From NCBI GenBank assembly GCA_028681335.1, contig JAQUIT010000022.1:1-62027 (forward strand): 62,027 bases of DNA. The letters are read 5' to 3'. The DNA comes from Desulfuromonadaceae bacterium. Lineage in GTDB: Bacteria; Desulfobacterota; Desulfuromonadia; Geobacterales; Pseudopelobacteraceae. Both the position numbers and the translations under genes were made by a program. Of the stretch, positions 37,921 through 46,610 are shown in pieces. Under the pieces are notes generated by a model. That model saw only the letters and a program-made list of their open reading frames with translations. It made no database searches and was not told where the DNA came from. The stretch's first letter is position 1. Every line of letters starts with the position of its first letter.

Positions 37921-38619
37921 TCACCACCCCCTCGTATTCATTTGATCAAGCACCATTCCCAAGTCGATTCCGGACGGAGTGATATTCTCGATATGCCCAA
38001 CTGCACGGGCAATTTCACCACTTGCCTGGGGAACCTTGAGAAGACATTCCTTCTCAAACCCCTCTACATCGTAGTCGAGAATAATCACGTCCATATCCGG
38101 GAGTTGCTCCGATGCATTGCTGACAACACTCTGCACCAGGCCACCTTCGAGGATCACGCCGACAATCGGTTTGGACGGAGGTGAATCTTCCGTCTGTGGC
38201 CCAATATCGCCGGTTTCCGCTTCACTGATCCGCTGTTCCAGCCACTGACCGGTGAAACAGTACTGGATATCGTCGGCGGTGATGAATACTGCTCCGCCGC
38301 CGAAACCGTCCGGTCGCATCCGCGAACAGGTGTAGGCGCTCTCCTTGGATATCCAGGGGAGTTCGCCGTTGGAACGGCGGATGATCTCCTGGAACCGGTT
38401 AAGAAGGTCGTCCTCGGTGAGTTCGATCTCTTCACCACCGGGTTCCACCGGATCGAGATAGCCGTTGCAGCACCATTCGTCCGCGTAGAGGTAGAACTTG
38501 TCTTCGCCGTCGGTTTCGAAGGTGATGCTGAACGCCTCGATGAAGTGCCGGTCCTCCTCGTTGATCAGGTGTTTGGGGATGGAAGGTTGGAATACTGATT
38601 GGTTCATGTAGTCTGCCAT
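37921..38619 (-). CDS. Hypothetical plasmid protein
   Basis: The start ATG 38619 has AAGGAG nine bases upstream; the longer frame enters the leader. The 232-residue acidic product has no recognised domain. Its C-terminal half (VVSNASEQLPDMDVIILDYD) suggests an alpha/beta fold. First gene of a two-gene unit with the zinc-ribbon protein. Confidence 0.5.
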   Translation of the reverse strand: MADYMNQSVFQPSIPKHLINEEDRHFIEAFSITFETDGEDKFYLYADEWCCNGYLDPVEPGGEEIELTEDDLLNRFQEIIRRSNGELPWISKESAYTCSRMRPDGFGGGAVFITADDIQYCFTGQWLEQRISEAETGDIGPQTEDSPPSKPIVGVILEGGLVQSVVSNASEQLPDMDVIILDYDVEGFEKECLLKVPQASGEIARAVGHIENITPSGIDLGMVLDQMNTRGW

Positions 38620-38683
38620 GATCTGTCTCCTTTGTGTGATTGTGCGGGGAGACAGCTCACCCATAGGGAGACGTGTCTCCCCG
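38620..38683 (-). promoter_or_regulatory. Switch-type leader of the gene ending at 37921
   Basis: Minus strand: ribosome-site arm GGAGACAGATC (38620-38630), middle arm GCTGTCTCCCCG (38645-38656), 5' arm CGGGGAGACACG (38672-38683). The middle arm pairs with the 5' arm over 10 bp and with the ribosome site over 8 bp. Inner hairpin TCTCCC-TAT-GGG. Confidence 0.7.
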
Positions 38684-38703
38684 GTGGGGTTGGCGATTGA
38701 TGA

Positions 38704-39117
38704 TCAGGAAATTACGCACTCTTCCCGCTCATCCAGGATGTCCGGTTCGTCGAGCGACTTGATCAGCACCGTGTCGGTTTCCCACCGCACATCGGTATGC
38801 TTGTAGTAGCCCGACCAGAAGAAATCGCTGTCGGTGACGTTGAGTATGGAACACTCCATCCGTCCCTCGAACTCCTTCATGGCAACCTTGCCGTTGTCCG
38901 GCTCGGCATCCCAGTCGGCGGTCCTAAAATCGCAGGCACAATTGAATTCGCTGATCTTGTAGGCTTTCATCTGCCTCACGACCACTCCCAGCTTCTTGAT
39001 TCGCTCGATGAGCGTGGCGTCAAGATCAATGGTGGCGTAGTCCGCGTTGTCGGAAAAGAACTCGCTGTTGTCGTGAACGGGAATGATGAGGCGCTTGCCT
39101 GGTGTGGTGTCTGTCAT
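38704..39117 (-). CDS. Hypothetical plasmid protein
   Basis: The start ATG 39117 has AAGGAG upstream. The 137-residue product has no recognised domain; a central IDLDATLIERIKKLGVVVRQ segment and a Trp-rich DWDAEPDNG stretch stand out. It has its own leader. Confidence 0.5.
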   Translation of the reverse strand: MTDTTPGKRLIIPVHDNSEFFSDNADYATIDLDATLIERIKKLGVVVRQMKAYKISEFNCACDFRTADWDAEPDNGKVAMKEFEGRMECSILNVTDSDFFWSGYYKHTDVRWETDTVLIKSLDEPDILDEREECVIS

Positions 39118-39180
39118 GGTCTGACTCCTTGTGAAGTGCGGAGACAGACCATCCCCAGCGGGTGATGTCGATCCCCGCAC
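39118..39180 (-). promoter_or_regulatory. Switch-type leader of the gene ending at 38704
   Basis: Minus strand: ribosome-site arm AGGAGTCAGACC (39118-39129), middle arm GGTCTGTCTCCGCAC (39136-39150), 5' arm GTGCGGGGAT (39171-39180). Middle to ribosome site is 10 of 11 pairs; middle to 5' arm is anchored by GTGCGG. Inner hairpin CCCGCTGGGG. Confidence 0.65.
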
Positions 39181-39202
39181 GGGTTGATGGTTGATAGGTG
39201 AA

Positions 39203-42200
39203 TTATGCGTACTTCCGCCTGGAGGCGGAGTTACGCATATAGACCCCGAACAGGGTTAACTCCAATTCCCCGGAATCCAGCAAGTCCTGGTACATGCCGA
39301 ATGGCAGGTCCCGACTGACCTCTCTGCCGTTTTCACAATGAATGACGGCAATGGTTGGGGGCGTTGGAACAGGCTCAGGTCTGGCGATGGGTAGATGAAT
39401 GATGTTGCTTTTAATCGGTGTTTCCCCCTTGTAGTCTCCCTTTACTCTGGCGTTCTCGTGCTGGGTCATCTTCTTCAACAGAGACGATGGGTCCGTGTAG
39501 TTGAAGTTCCCCTCCTTGAGCGCTTTTGTCATGAGCGACGAGAACGACTGGCTGCTGCTGCATTCCGCCGGGTCGATGTCCGGAGTTTCACCCTCCGCCA
39601 GTTTGGCAACCATCCTTTTCTCCAGGGTGTAGGCAAGCTGCAGAGCCTGGACTTCCGAAGAGGTGAGGTACCAGTAGCGGACGGGACGAACTTCCCCGAA
39701 CTGGGCCCGGTGGATGTCAGCGGTATTGACGCGACGGATTCTTCCGTCCCCCTGCTCGGCCAGCCTGGTATTGGACGTATAGTCGTACCAGACCAGATTG
39801 TTGAACTGGGATAGGTTGAGACCCGTGGCGACCCGGTGGAAAGAGACGACCACGACCTGGGCCGTGACCTGCTCGAACCACTCCACCAGCCGTTCGGGTG
39901 CGACTGAGTCGGGAAGAATCTCGATACTGCCACCCTGTACGTTATCCCGAAGGATTCGTTTCAGGACCGGCCGCATATCGATTTTCTGTGTATTGCCGGT
40001 ATAGACCAGCAACCGCTCTCCCCGGTCGATCACCCCCTGGGTGATAGCGATCAGTTTTTCTTCTTTTTCCAGCAACAGCTCCCCGTCGGGAAGCGACAGC
40101 CGGTGCAGTGTGCCGAGATGGACGTCTCTGAGCTTCAACTCGTCGTCGTAATGCCGGAATGTGTCACTGACACGCAGAAATGCGGCATTGCGAACGGCTG
40201 CAGCGGCCAGGAGATCCTCCGGTGGCAGTTCTGCATTGTCGATGATGTTTTCGATGCTCCGGTGACAGGTTTCCACCAGAGCGTGCGACTGACACTTGAT
40301 GACCTCCCGTTCGACAGGTGGCAGATCATCAAAGTCGTCACTGTCCACGTTGACGAAGTTGGGGAGCGTGTAGATCAGGGCTGCCGGCGAGATTCCGGCG
40401 GTATCGTAGGTGGTGACACGTTCCGATTCCCGGTGACGGTTCTTCTCGTCGGTTTTCCGGACCTCCTTGAAGGCTCCGTATTTGGTTTGAAAATCAGTGG
40501 CCGACTTCATATCCCAGCCGGAGTCGCGCATCTGTTGCGGATTCAATCCCCACAGGATGTTGTAGACTGATTTCGCCATGCCGTTTGTCACGGTGGCGGT
40601 GAGGGCGAGAACCTTAGCAGCGGTTGCGGCGAGCCGGATGAACGCGGTCCCCTGATTGCTCATCAGATTGGCCGCGTTATGAACTTCGTCGAAGATGGCG
40701 AGGTCGAACGGTATCCGCTTGAGAAGCCGGATGTACGGAAGCTGCTTGTTGTGCGTCCGGGCTTCAGTTGCAGTGCCGTTTGCTTCGATCTCGCTGATCC
40801 AGCGGCGATAGCTCATGGCGGGTCGGTCGTTTTCAGGAATATAGGTAAAGAGCGGTTCGCCGCAGTACGAGCACTTGGGTTTATCACCCTTGCGGATCTT
40901 CTCGGTCAGAGACGAGCGGCAGGATGGGCAGACTTCCGTGTACTCCACGGAACTGTGGCCATCCTTTTTGACGATGGTTTTGCGACTCTTGATGCAGAGC
41001 CGGTATTTCGGGTGCATGCGGAGGCGCGTGTAGGCAATGAGATAGAGACCGTGCGGCCTGGTTGCCGCCAGTTCCTTCATGGCTTCCCACGAGTCGATGA
41101 CATGCACGGCGAAACCCTCGTTGGCATACTCCCGGGCCAACTGGGGAATCAACTGCGGTTCCGATACCATCACCGTGCGTTTTGCCATGGTGAGGTACTT
41201 GACCGCTTTCGCCATCCAGGTCTTCCCGGTGCCGGTGTTGGCACGAATGCCAATGCCCCGGCGGCCGGAGCGGTAGGCCTTGATGACAGCCTTGACCGCT
41301 TCCCGTTGCGGAGGGAGCAGGCCGATCCCTTTCAGTTCATCGACCAGGTATGCTTCATCCTGGCCGATTTCATGGAGGGGGCGGTACAAGCGCGAGAGTT
41401 TCTGCAGGAGCACCGAGGAGAGATGGCTGTTGAGTTCGTAATAGTCGAACCCGTGTTCACGAGCCGGTTTGACGATCCCATGCTTATCCATCAGGAAAGC
41501 CTCGACGGTCGGTTTGCAGACGGTCGTCTCGCAGTTGTTCTCCGGGTCTTTGAAGGTTTCGTGTTTGGTGATGACCATGAATTTTGCCAGGAAGAATTCG
41601 CCGTTAAAGGTGACTGATTCGATCTGACTGTTCATGGCGGCAAGTTGGACGGCATGGGCCGTGCGCAGGGTCGAGACGGGCTGGATGCTGGTGTCGTACG
41701 ACGACGGATACTGCCGGTCCAGTACCATGACCGCCGCTTTGTCCAGACGCTCCTCGCACTCCCGGTAGAATTCCGTGAGGTCGCGGGCCGTCATGAGCGG
41801 GCGGTTGCTGCCGTTGCTGCCGCCGAGGGAAAGAGTCTGGCGTTTGCCCGGTACGGTATATTTCTCCCGCACCGCTCCGTCCCCCAGATTGGCGACAGGC
41901 CAACTCTGATAACGCGCATATTGTTTGTAATATTCGCCGCTGTTGTCCTGGTTCTTGGCCAGAAACACGACCACCTGCTTGAATCGGGCGTATTCCTCGC
42001 TCTGAAATGCGTAGGCGAACGGAAAAGTGCCCTGGATGATGTCGAGCAGTCTCCCTTTCAGCTCGTACTCGGGGATGATGAGAACCATCACCCCTTCGTA
42101 GGCGAGCAGTGGGGCTGTCTTTTCCACCCAGGTGACCAGTTCGTTGCCGGCAGCCTTGTTGTAGGGCGGATTCAGCAGGATCAGATTGAACTTGCCGGAA

Positions 42201-42559
42201 ACCTCCACGTCGAAGTACGACGAGTTGAGTTTCTGGGTTGTCCCGTGAATCCTGGCGAACCGGCCTGCATCCAGTTCAACAGCATAGGAGAGGATTTCGT
42301 GAGGTGATCCGTTGGAAGCGGCATAGCGCCGTTTGAGCCAACGGGTCACGGTGGTCAGGAATTCGCCTTCGCCCGCACAGGGGTCGAAGACGGAGATGGT
42401 TTTCAGGGCATTGTAGCGCCGGCTTTTCCAACCGAATGACGGCTCCAGAATACGGAGAACCGTCTGAACGTCAGCGGGAAAGGTCGGGTAGTACCCTTTG
42501 TTCAGTTCGTTCCCCCGGGTGCGGGAAAACGAGCTGTTGATGGTAGTTGTAAGTTCCAT
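39203..42559 (-). CDS. DNA methylase-DEAD/SNF2-type helicase fusion
   Basis: The 1118-residue product has an N-terminal adenine-methylase fold with FDPCAGEGEF (SAM site) and the NPPYNKA catalytic motif near residue 125. A superfamily 2 helicase follows: Walker A GIRANTGTGKTW near residue 430, DEVHNAAN (DExH box) near 640, TATVTNG, and a C-terminal half with VVSFHRVATGLNLS and EQGDGRIRR motifs. A zinc ribbon (CPSCRSS then CSYC) is inserted between the helicase motifs. Such fusions occur on conjugative elements and may counter host restriction or act in DNA establishment. The start ATG 42559 has AAGGAG upstream. Confidence 0.75.
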   Translation of the reverse strand: MELTTTINSSFSRTRGNELNKGYYPTFPADVQTVLRILEPSFGWKSRRYNALKTISVFDPCAGEGEFLTTVTRWLKRRYAASNGSPHEILSYAVELDAGRFARIHGTTQKLNSSYFDVEVSGKFNLILLNPPYNKAAGNELVTWVEKTAPLLAYEGVMVLIIPEYELKGRLLDIIQGTFPFAYAFQSEEYARFKQVVVFLAKNQDNSGEYYKQYARYQSWPVANLGDGAVREKYTVPGKRQTLSLGGSNGSNRPLMTARDLTEFYRECEERLDKAAVMVLDRQYPSSYDTSIQPVSTLRTAHAVQLAAMNSQIESVTFNGEFFLAKFMVITKHETFKDPENNCETTVCKPTVEAFLMDKHGIVKPAREHGFDYYELNSHLSSVLLQKLSRLYRPLHEIGQDEAYLVDELKGIGLLPPQREAVKAVIKAYRSGRRGIGIRANTGTGKTWMAKAVKYLTMAKRTVMVSEPQLIPQLAREYANEGFAVHVIDSWEAMKELAATRPHGLYLIAYTRLRMHPKYRLCIKSRKTIVKKDGHSSVEYTEVCPSCRSSLTEKIRKGDKPKCSYCGEPLFTYIPENDRPAMSYRRWISEIEANGTATEARTHNKQLPYIRLLKRIPFDLAIFDEVHNAANLMSNQGTAFIRLAATAAKVLALTATVTNGMAKSVYNILWGLNPQQMRDSGWDMKSATDFQTKYGAFKEVRKTDEKNRHRESERVTTYDTAGISPAALIYTLPNFVNVDSDDFDDLPPVEREVIKCQSHALVETCHRSIENIIDNAELPPEDLLAAAAVRNAAFLRVSDTFRHYDDELKLRDVHLGTLHRLSLPDGELLLEKEEKLIAITQGVIDRGERLLVYTGNTQKIDMRPVLKRILRDNVQGGSIEILPDSVAPERLVEWFEQVTAQVVVVSFHRVATGLNLSQFNNLVWYDYTSNTRLAEQGDGRIRRVNTADIHRAQFGEVRPVRYWYLTSSEVQALQLAYTLEKRMVAKLAEGETPDIDPAECSSSQSFSSLMTKALKEGNFNYTDPSSLLKKMTQHENARVKGDYKGETPIKSNIIHLPIARPEPVPTPPTIAVIHCENGREVSRDLPFGMYQDLLDSGELELTLFGVYMRNSASRRKYA

Positions 42560-42637
42560 GCCTGTCTCCTTGGTAACAGGGGCAGGCGGAGATAACACCC
42601 TCTCCGTTCGGGGAGGAGGTCAAAACCGCCTACCCGC
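42560..42637 (-). promoter_or_regulatory. Switch-type leader of the methylase-helicase gene
   Basis: Minus strand: ribosome-site arm AGGAGACAGGC (42560-42570), middle arm TCCGCCTGCCCCTG (42577-42590), 5' arm GCGGGTAGGCGG (42626-42637). Middle to 5' arm is strong; middle to ribosome site is weaker (GCCTG/CAGGC core). Inner hairpin CTCCCCGAACGGAGAG. Confidence 0.6.
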
Positions 42638-42666
42638 AGAGGGATAGAAATAATTACTTCCTTGTC

Positions 42667-42936
42667 TCAGTGATCCCAGTACCGCCGATCATACCAGCGT
42701 CCATTGATCTTGATCCGGTTGTCGGCGTCGATGGAAACGTTACGGTCATAACTGCCACCATCCATAAGGACAGTGCAGCGTCCCGTTGCGCCTTCCACCG
42801 TGGGGCCGAAGCCGGAGACGTAAAACTGCCACGCTCCGTGGGTACCGTTCCGGTAAACTTCCCGGTGCTGAACGTAGCCGTTTTTTATGGTTCGGCGTTC
42901 CCAGTTGTCCGATACCCGTTCAATGGGATAGGTCAT
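42667..42936 (-). CDS. Small hypothetical protein
   Basis: The start ATG 42936 has GGAGG seven bases upstream and lies inside the end of the preceding gene, so translation is coupled. The 89-residue product is rich in Tyr, Arg and Gly (HREVYRNGTHGAWQFYVSG) and probably a small beta-barrel. No family recognised. Confidence 0.5.
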   Translation of the reverse strand: MTYPIERVSDNWERRTIKNGYVQHREVYRNGTHGAWQFYVSGFGPTVEGATGRCTVLMDGGSYDRNVSIDADNRIKINGRWYDRRYWDH

Positions 42937-43483
42937 GGCGTTCCTCCTTCTCGATGGTGAAATGCGCTGTTGCTGAGGGCATATAGAGTCCACCGTACTT
43001 GAGCCGGCTGACTATCTCCGACTTAAGTTCGTGAACCCGGAATTTCCAGCACCGTTTATTTCCAACATAGGGCTCGATTTCCGTAGACACCTCGTTGAAC
43101 AGTGCTTCGTACCAGTCGCGATGGACAAACTCCCGCTGATCGAGAATTCTGGTAAAGACCTGGTAGCAATCCGACTTCGAGCTGCCGATCAGAAACGACG
43201 AGTCGGACGACGGTGTGATGTACACCCCCGAATACCCTTCGCCCATCTTCGGAATTACCCGCAGGGGATGGTTACTCCAGACGTTGTGCTCTTTGATGTC
43301 TTTGCCATGAAATTCAAGTGCCCCCTTCATGGCAAGAATCTGGGCAAATGCCCGGATCTCTTGAGTGGGTCCATAGGCGGTGAGATAGAAGAGATTGCGG
43401 GCGCCGGGCAGAGATTCATCCAGGATCAGATCCCGGCAGATGACTGTTGCCGACGCCTTGTCGTTTGAAATGGTTATTTTCAT
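42920..43483 (-). CDS. Hypothetical plasmid protein
   Basis: The start ATG 43483 has AAGGAG upstream; the longer frame is in the leader. The 187-residue product has no motif I recognise. It starts with MKITISNDKASATVICRDL and has an AFAQILAMKGALEF helix. It overlaps the next gene by 17 bases. Confidence 0.5.
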   Translation of the reverse strand: MKITISNDKASATVICRDLILDESLPGARNLFYLTAYGPTQEIRAFAQILAMKGALEFHGKDIKEHNVWSNHPLRVIPKMGEGYSGVYITPSSDSSFLIGSSKSDCYQVFTRILDQREFVHRDWYEALFNEVSTEIEPYVGNKRCWKFRVHELKSEIVSRLKYGGLYMPSATAHFTIEKEERHDLSH

Positions 43484-43554
43484 GGGTTCTCCTTGGGAAG
43501 TTTCCCGACTGAGAACGCACATATCCCTGTGGGGAATTGCATTCCCCGTCGGGA
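43484..43554 (-). promoter_or_regulatory. Switch-type leader of the gene ending at 42920
   Basis: Minus strand: ribosome-site arm GGAGAACCC (43484-43492), middle arm GCGTTCTCAGTCGGGA (43503-43518), 5' arm TCCCGACGGGGAATGC (43539-43554). The middle and 5' arms pair over 15 of 16 positions with G-U pairs, using a sequence unlike the other leaders; GTTCTC pairs with the ribosome site. Confidence 0.7.
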
Positions 43555-43567
43555 TGGTCTGTGATTG

Positions 43568-45298
43568 TTACTGCGTGAGTGTTTCCTGCAGCATTCCGAA
43601 AAGCGCAGATGGCAATTCCTCAACACGGTATACAACCCCGTGCGTAGGAAAGAGAGAGCGAACCGACTCCTCACAGATACCAAGCCCCATAGGCTCGATA
43701 CCTACTCTCTCCAGCCACCGGATTGCCCTTACGGAAGTTCTCCGGTCATCAGGCTCACCATCGGTGACGGCAAGCAGAATTTTCCGGGGTTCCTCCCTTT
43801 TGAGCAACTCCACTCCGGCCCAATAAAGTGCCTGAGCCAGAGGTGTGCCGCCACCTGCTGACATCCCGAATCTTGTCGGACTGGGACGCTCACCAAAACG
43901 TACCAAGGATGCCACCCCATCGTTGTTGCCAACCGGAAATGCTGCTACGGCGGCAAAACACCCTGGTATAGAATCAAGGGCTTCTGCAACGACAAAGGCA
44001 GTTTTCGATGCAACTTCGATTTTCTGATGTTGCATACTGCCGCTCCTGTCCACGAGGATCATGATGGCGGTGTTGACCTCCGTCTTCTCCTCCTGGTGCA
44101 GAAACAGCCTGGTGTCATGTAATGCGAGGCGATGCACCACGTGATTATCAATCTTGTTTCCAGTTCGGCGGGCATGCCGTCTCCTCAACCTACTAGCCTG
44201 AATCAATCCGCTGAGTCGGGCTCTGAGAAGCGCGGTATGTCGTCTGGTTTCATGTATCTCGATGGGGAATGTTCGCAGAGTGGCTTCAGGGGGAAGAAAA
44301 ACTCCACCGTTCATGCCCGCTGCTTCGCCTTCCGTCATCAATTCTTGCTTGAGGATTTCACCAACGTCCCCGAATCCACCAACATCGCAATCGAGTATTT
44401 CCCTGAGCGCTTCGGGATTACCGTCACTCTTTTCTCCAGGACTTGCACCAGATTTAGACGACGATGACGTGCCACCTGTCGCTTCGGGCGAAGAATCTCC
44501 ACCTTCAGCTTCGCTGGTGTTATTGCCACCAGATGACGAATCATCAGCTCCCTGATCCGGTTGTACTGATTGATTTCCTTTGCTGGATTCTCCGTCTTCC
44601 GCCTGATTGCCCTCACCCTGACCACTGCTGCCTGTCGAGTCAGAACTATCAGCACTACCGGAATTTTTCGACGTTTGGCTTTCAGGCTGCTTTCGCTCCT
44701 GTTCCTGTTGTTTCATTTCATCCTGAATCAACCGCATTATCTCTTCCGCCATGGACTGCGAGTCCCTGGTGGATACGAGATTCGGAATTCTCTCCGTCAA
44801 ATTCAGCAATCCCTGGTACCCGGTACCGAGAAAGCCACTGACCGAGTTGCTGGCCATGGCAAGGATATCGCTGAAGTCTTGATTGAGAGTTAGCCTTCCC
44901 CTGGCGCATAGCCATGCCATCAGGGTCTGCGGCGGGTTCTGGAGGGATGGAGTAAAACTTCCCTTCTCCTTCAGGTGCTCGGCCAAATCTTTCAGATTTG
45001 ACCGGCATCCGGGATATTTCGCCCCCATCATCTTCTCGATCCGAATATCTTCGAGGATGTTCGTAAGGTTCTTGAGCATGGTGGAACTGCTTTTAACGCT
45101 GAAATCCGTGAAACGGATGTGGGCGCTCTCGTGGTCGATATAGCCACGGGCAAGCAGAGCCGCTTCCTTGCTATCCGGCATGGACGGCAGATTGATGATC
45201 CGTCCGTTGGTGTATGCCTGGTCACCGGAAATCTGAACCTGAATGTCGTACTTCTCTCCCAGCGCTTTTGCTACGAGAGGTAGAGTTGTGTGTTTCAT
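43568..45298 (-). CDS. CobT-like von Willebrand A domain protein
   Basis: The 576-residue product has an N-terminal metal-peptidase-like region (YIDHESAHIRFTDF), a long acidic Ser/Gly/Gln linker (residues 200-300), and a C-terminal vWA domain with the MIDAS motif DRSGSM and a later TDGEPDD. This is the layout of CobT-like partners of MoxR/CobS AAA+ ATPases, which remodel or load metal into target proteins. A CobS-like ATPase is encoded at 46611-47534. The ATG follows the DUF3150 gene by 9 bases and has AGGAGG. Confidence 0.78.
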   Translation of the reverse strand: MKHTTLPLVAKALGEKYDIQVQISGDQAYTNGRIINLPSMPDSKEAALLARGYIDHESAHIRFTDFSVKSSSTMLKNLTNILEDIRIEKMMGAKYPGCRSNLKDLAEHLKEKGSFTPSLQNPPQTLMAWLCARGRLTLNQDFSDILAMASNSVSGFLGTGYQGLLNLTERIPNLVSTRDSQSMAEEIMRLIQDEMKQQEQERKQPESQTSKNSGSADSSDSTGSSGQGEGNQAEDGESSKGNQSVQPDQGADDSSSGGNNTSEAEGGDSSPEATGGTSSSSKSGASPGEKSDGNPEALREILDCDVGGFGDVGEILKQELMTEGEAAGMNGGVFLPPEATLRTFPIEIHETRRHTALLRARLSGLIQASRLRRRHARRTGNKIDNHVVHRLALHDTRLFLHQEEKTEVNTAIMILVDRSGSMQHQKIEVASKTAFVVAEALDSIPGCFAAVAAFPVGNNDGVASLVRFGERPSPTRFGMSAGGGTPLAQALYWAGVELLKREEPRKILLAVTDGEPDDRRTSVRAIRWLERVGIEPMGLGICEESVRSLFPTHGVVYRVEELPSALFGMLQETLTQ

Positions 45299-45307
45299 TG
45301 CGGCCTC

Positions 45308-46192
45308 CTAGAAGAACCATTCGCTGGGCAGACTTACCGGCTCAGCGGGGATGGCTTCGAAAGGGATATCTTCAACAAGTTCCTCTTCTTCCTCTGCAGG
45401 GACTTCGGCCAAGGGCAAATCTCCCAGAACGTGAAGTATCCCGATGAGAGACGTGAGGTTTCTCCCTTCGATAGGACCGGTCTTTGGTAGTGTGGCAAGT
45501 ACGTCTTCAACCTGTACGGCCAACGAAATGAGGTATGGGGAAAGAAATTCAAGACCACGCAATTTATCCAACATGGACTTGATAGGGCGAAGCGCCTTCC
45601 GTGTTACGGAGGCTCTGCCCTTGTATGACTCCTCCCATGCCTGCCTGGCCTGTTGGTTGATTTCAAAGATCAACCGTTCGGACAGTGAGTTGGTCTGTTC
45701 GTTCAACCCTTTATCCAGTCCGTCGATGTTCTTAACTTTGAATACCTGGACAGTAAAACCCAGACGTCGTGCCGCAGTCGATGCTGGTTCGACTCCTACT
45801 TCGATGATGCCCGCCCACTCGGGGTTGGCTTCGATCCATTCCCTGATGCTCCGGTCGTACTCCAACAGGAATTCCGTTTTCTCTTTCTCGAACTCGTCCC
45901 GAACACCGTCGAGGACTTTCATCACCTCTTCGGCCTTATCCTCTGGGATGGCATAACCACCGAGGAACCTGACCCCAACCGCTTCACAGTGCCGTTCCGC
46001 ACGTCGCTTCAGGGCGCTGAATACGGCGAGTTTCTCCGGGTCGCAGATTTTCTTGCTGCCAAGAGTTGCCAGTTTTTCGGGAGGGAGTTTGGAAAAGTCG
46101 AGTCCGAGGTCTTCCGGTGAGAGTTTCTTTCGTCCCGTCCAAAGCGAAATGGAAAGTGAGACTACTACCAGCTTTGAGAGTATTTCTTTCAT
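45308..46192 (-). CDS. DUF3150-like protein
   Basis: The 294-residue product starts with EILSKLVVVSLSISLWTGRKKL and is mostly helical with a charged middle, the pattern I recall for DUF3150. That family is found beside CobS-like ATPases on plasmids and phages; its function is unknown. The start ATG 46192 is chosen because it is spaced seven bases from GGAG; an ATG six bases earlier touches the ribosome site. Confidence 0.68.
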   Translation of the reverse strand: MKEILSKLVVVSLSISLWTGRKKLSPEDLGLDFSKLPPEKLATLGSKKICDPEKLAVFSALKRRAERHCEAVGVRFLGGYAIPEDKAEEVMKVLDGVRDEFEKEKTEFLLEYDRSIREWIEANPEWAGIIEVGVEPASTAARRLGFTVQVFKVKNIDGLDKGLNEQTNSLSERLIFEINQQARQAWEESYKGRASVTRKALRPIKSMLDKLRGLEFLSPYLISLAVQVEDVLATLPKTGPIEGRNLTSLIGILHVLGDLPLAEVPAEEEEELVEDIPFEAIPAEPVSLPSEWFF

Positions 46193-46258
46193 GGTCATTC
46201 TCCTTTGATCCGTATGGTGTGATCAAGGGAGGCCTCCCAAAAGGGAGTATGCCTCCCC
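46193..46258 (-). promoter_or_regulatory. Switch-type leader of the DUF3150 gene
   Basis: Minus strand: ribosome-site arm GGATCAAAGGAGAATGAC (46193-46210), middle arm GCCTCCCTTGATC (46221-46233), 5' arm GGGGAGGC (46251-46258). The middle arm uses GCCTCCC for the 5' arm and CCCTTGATC for the ribosome-site arm. Inner hairpin CTCCC-TTTT-GGGAG. Confidence 0.65.
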
Positions 46259-46267
46259 TGAAGGGTG

Positions 46268-46600
46268 TCAGAAGAACCAGTCCTTGGTAGTGTCACCGGA
46301 CATGAGATCTTTCATGATGGTCTGGTCTGATTGCTTGCGAGGTGTAGGAGGGACAGGTTCACGAGGTTGAGATGACGCAACTTCGTTATACCCTTTTGCC
46401 AGTTTTTCCTTCTTCTTCCGAGAAACGAACGTGAATGCTTCGGACAAGGAGTTGACGCTGTACGACTTCGTCTGTCCCTGACTTCTCGTTGGTCCCCAGT
46501 TAACCGTAACTCTAGGTGGATCGTCATGGATCTGGGCGATCCAAAACTTTCCACCAGCAGCAGTATTGCAGTGGAGGTGGAGATGTTGTCGCAACGCCAT
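46268..46600 (-). CDS. WGR-domain protein
   Basis: The start ATG 46600 has a GGGGGTGG site and follows the AAA+ gene stop by 10 bases. The 110-residue product has a WGR-like core (KFWIAQIHDDPPRVTVNWG, then SEAFTFVSRKKKEKLAKGY), then a Pro-rich linker. It lies between the AAA+ and DUF3150 genes, so it may supply nucleic-acid or substrate binding to that chaperone set; this is inference. Confidence 0.65.
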   Translation of the reverse strand: MALRQHLHLHCNTAAGGKFWIAQIHDDPPRVTVNWGPTRSQGQTKSYSVNSLSEAFTFVSRKKKEKLAKGYNEVASSQPREPVPPTPRKQSDQTIMKDLMSGDTTKDWFF

Positions 46601-46610
46601 GATCCACCCC

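Noticed and set aside
40679..41617. 312-codon plus-strand frame
   Set aside because: It lies wholly opposite the methylase-helicase gene, whose motifs are clear. It has no ribosome site or family features.
45444..45956. 170-codon plus-strand frame
   Set aside because: Antisense shadow of the DUF3150 gene.
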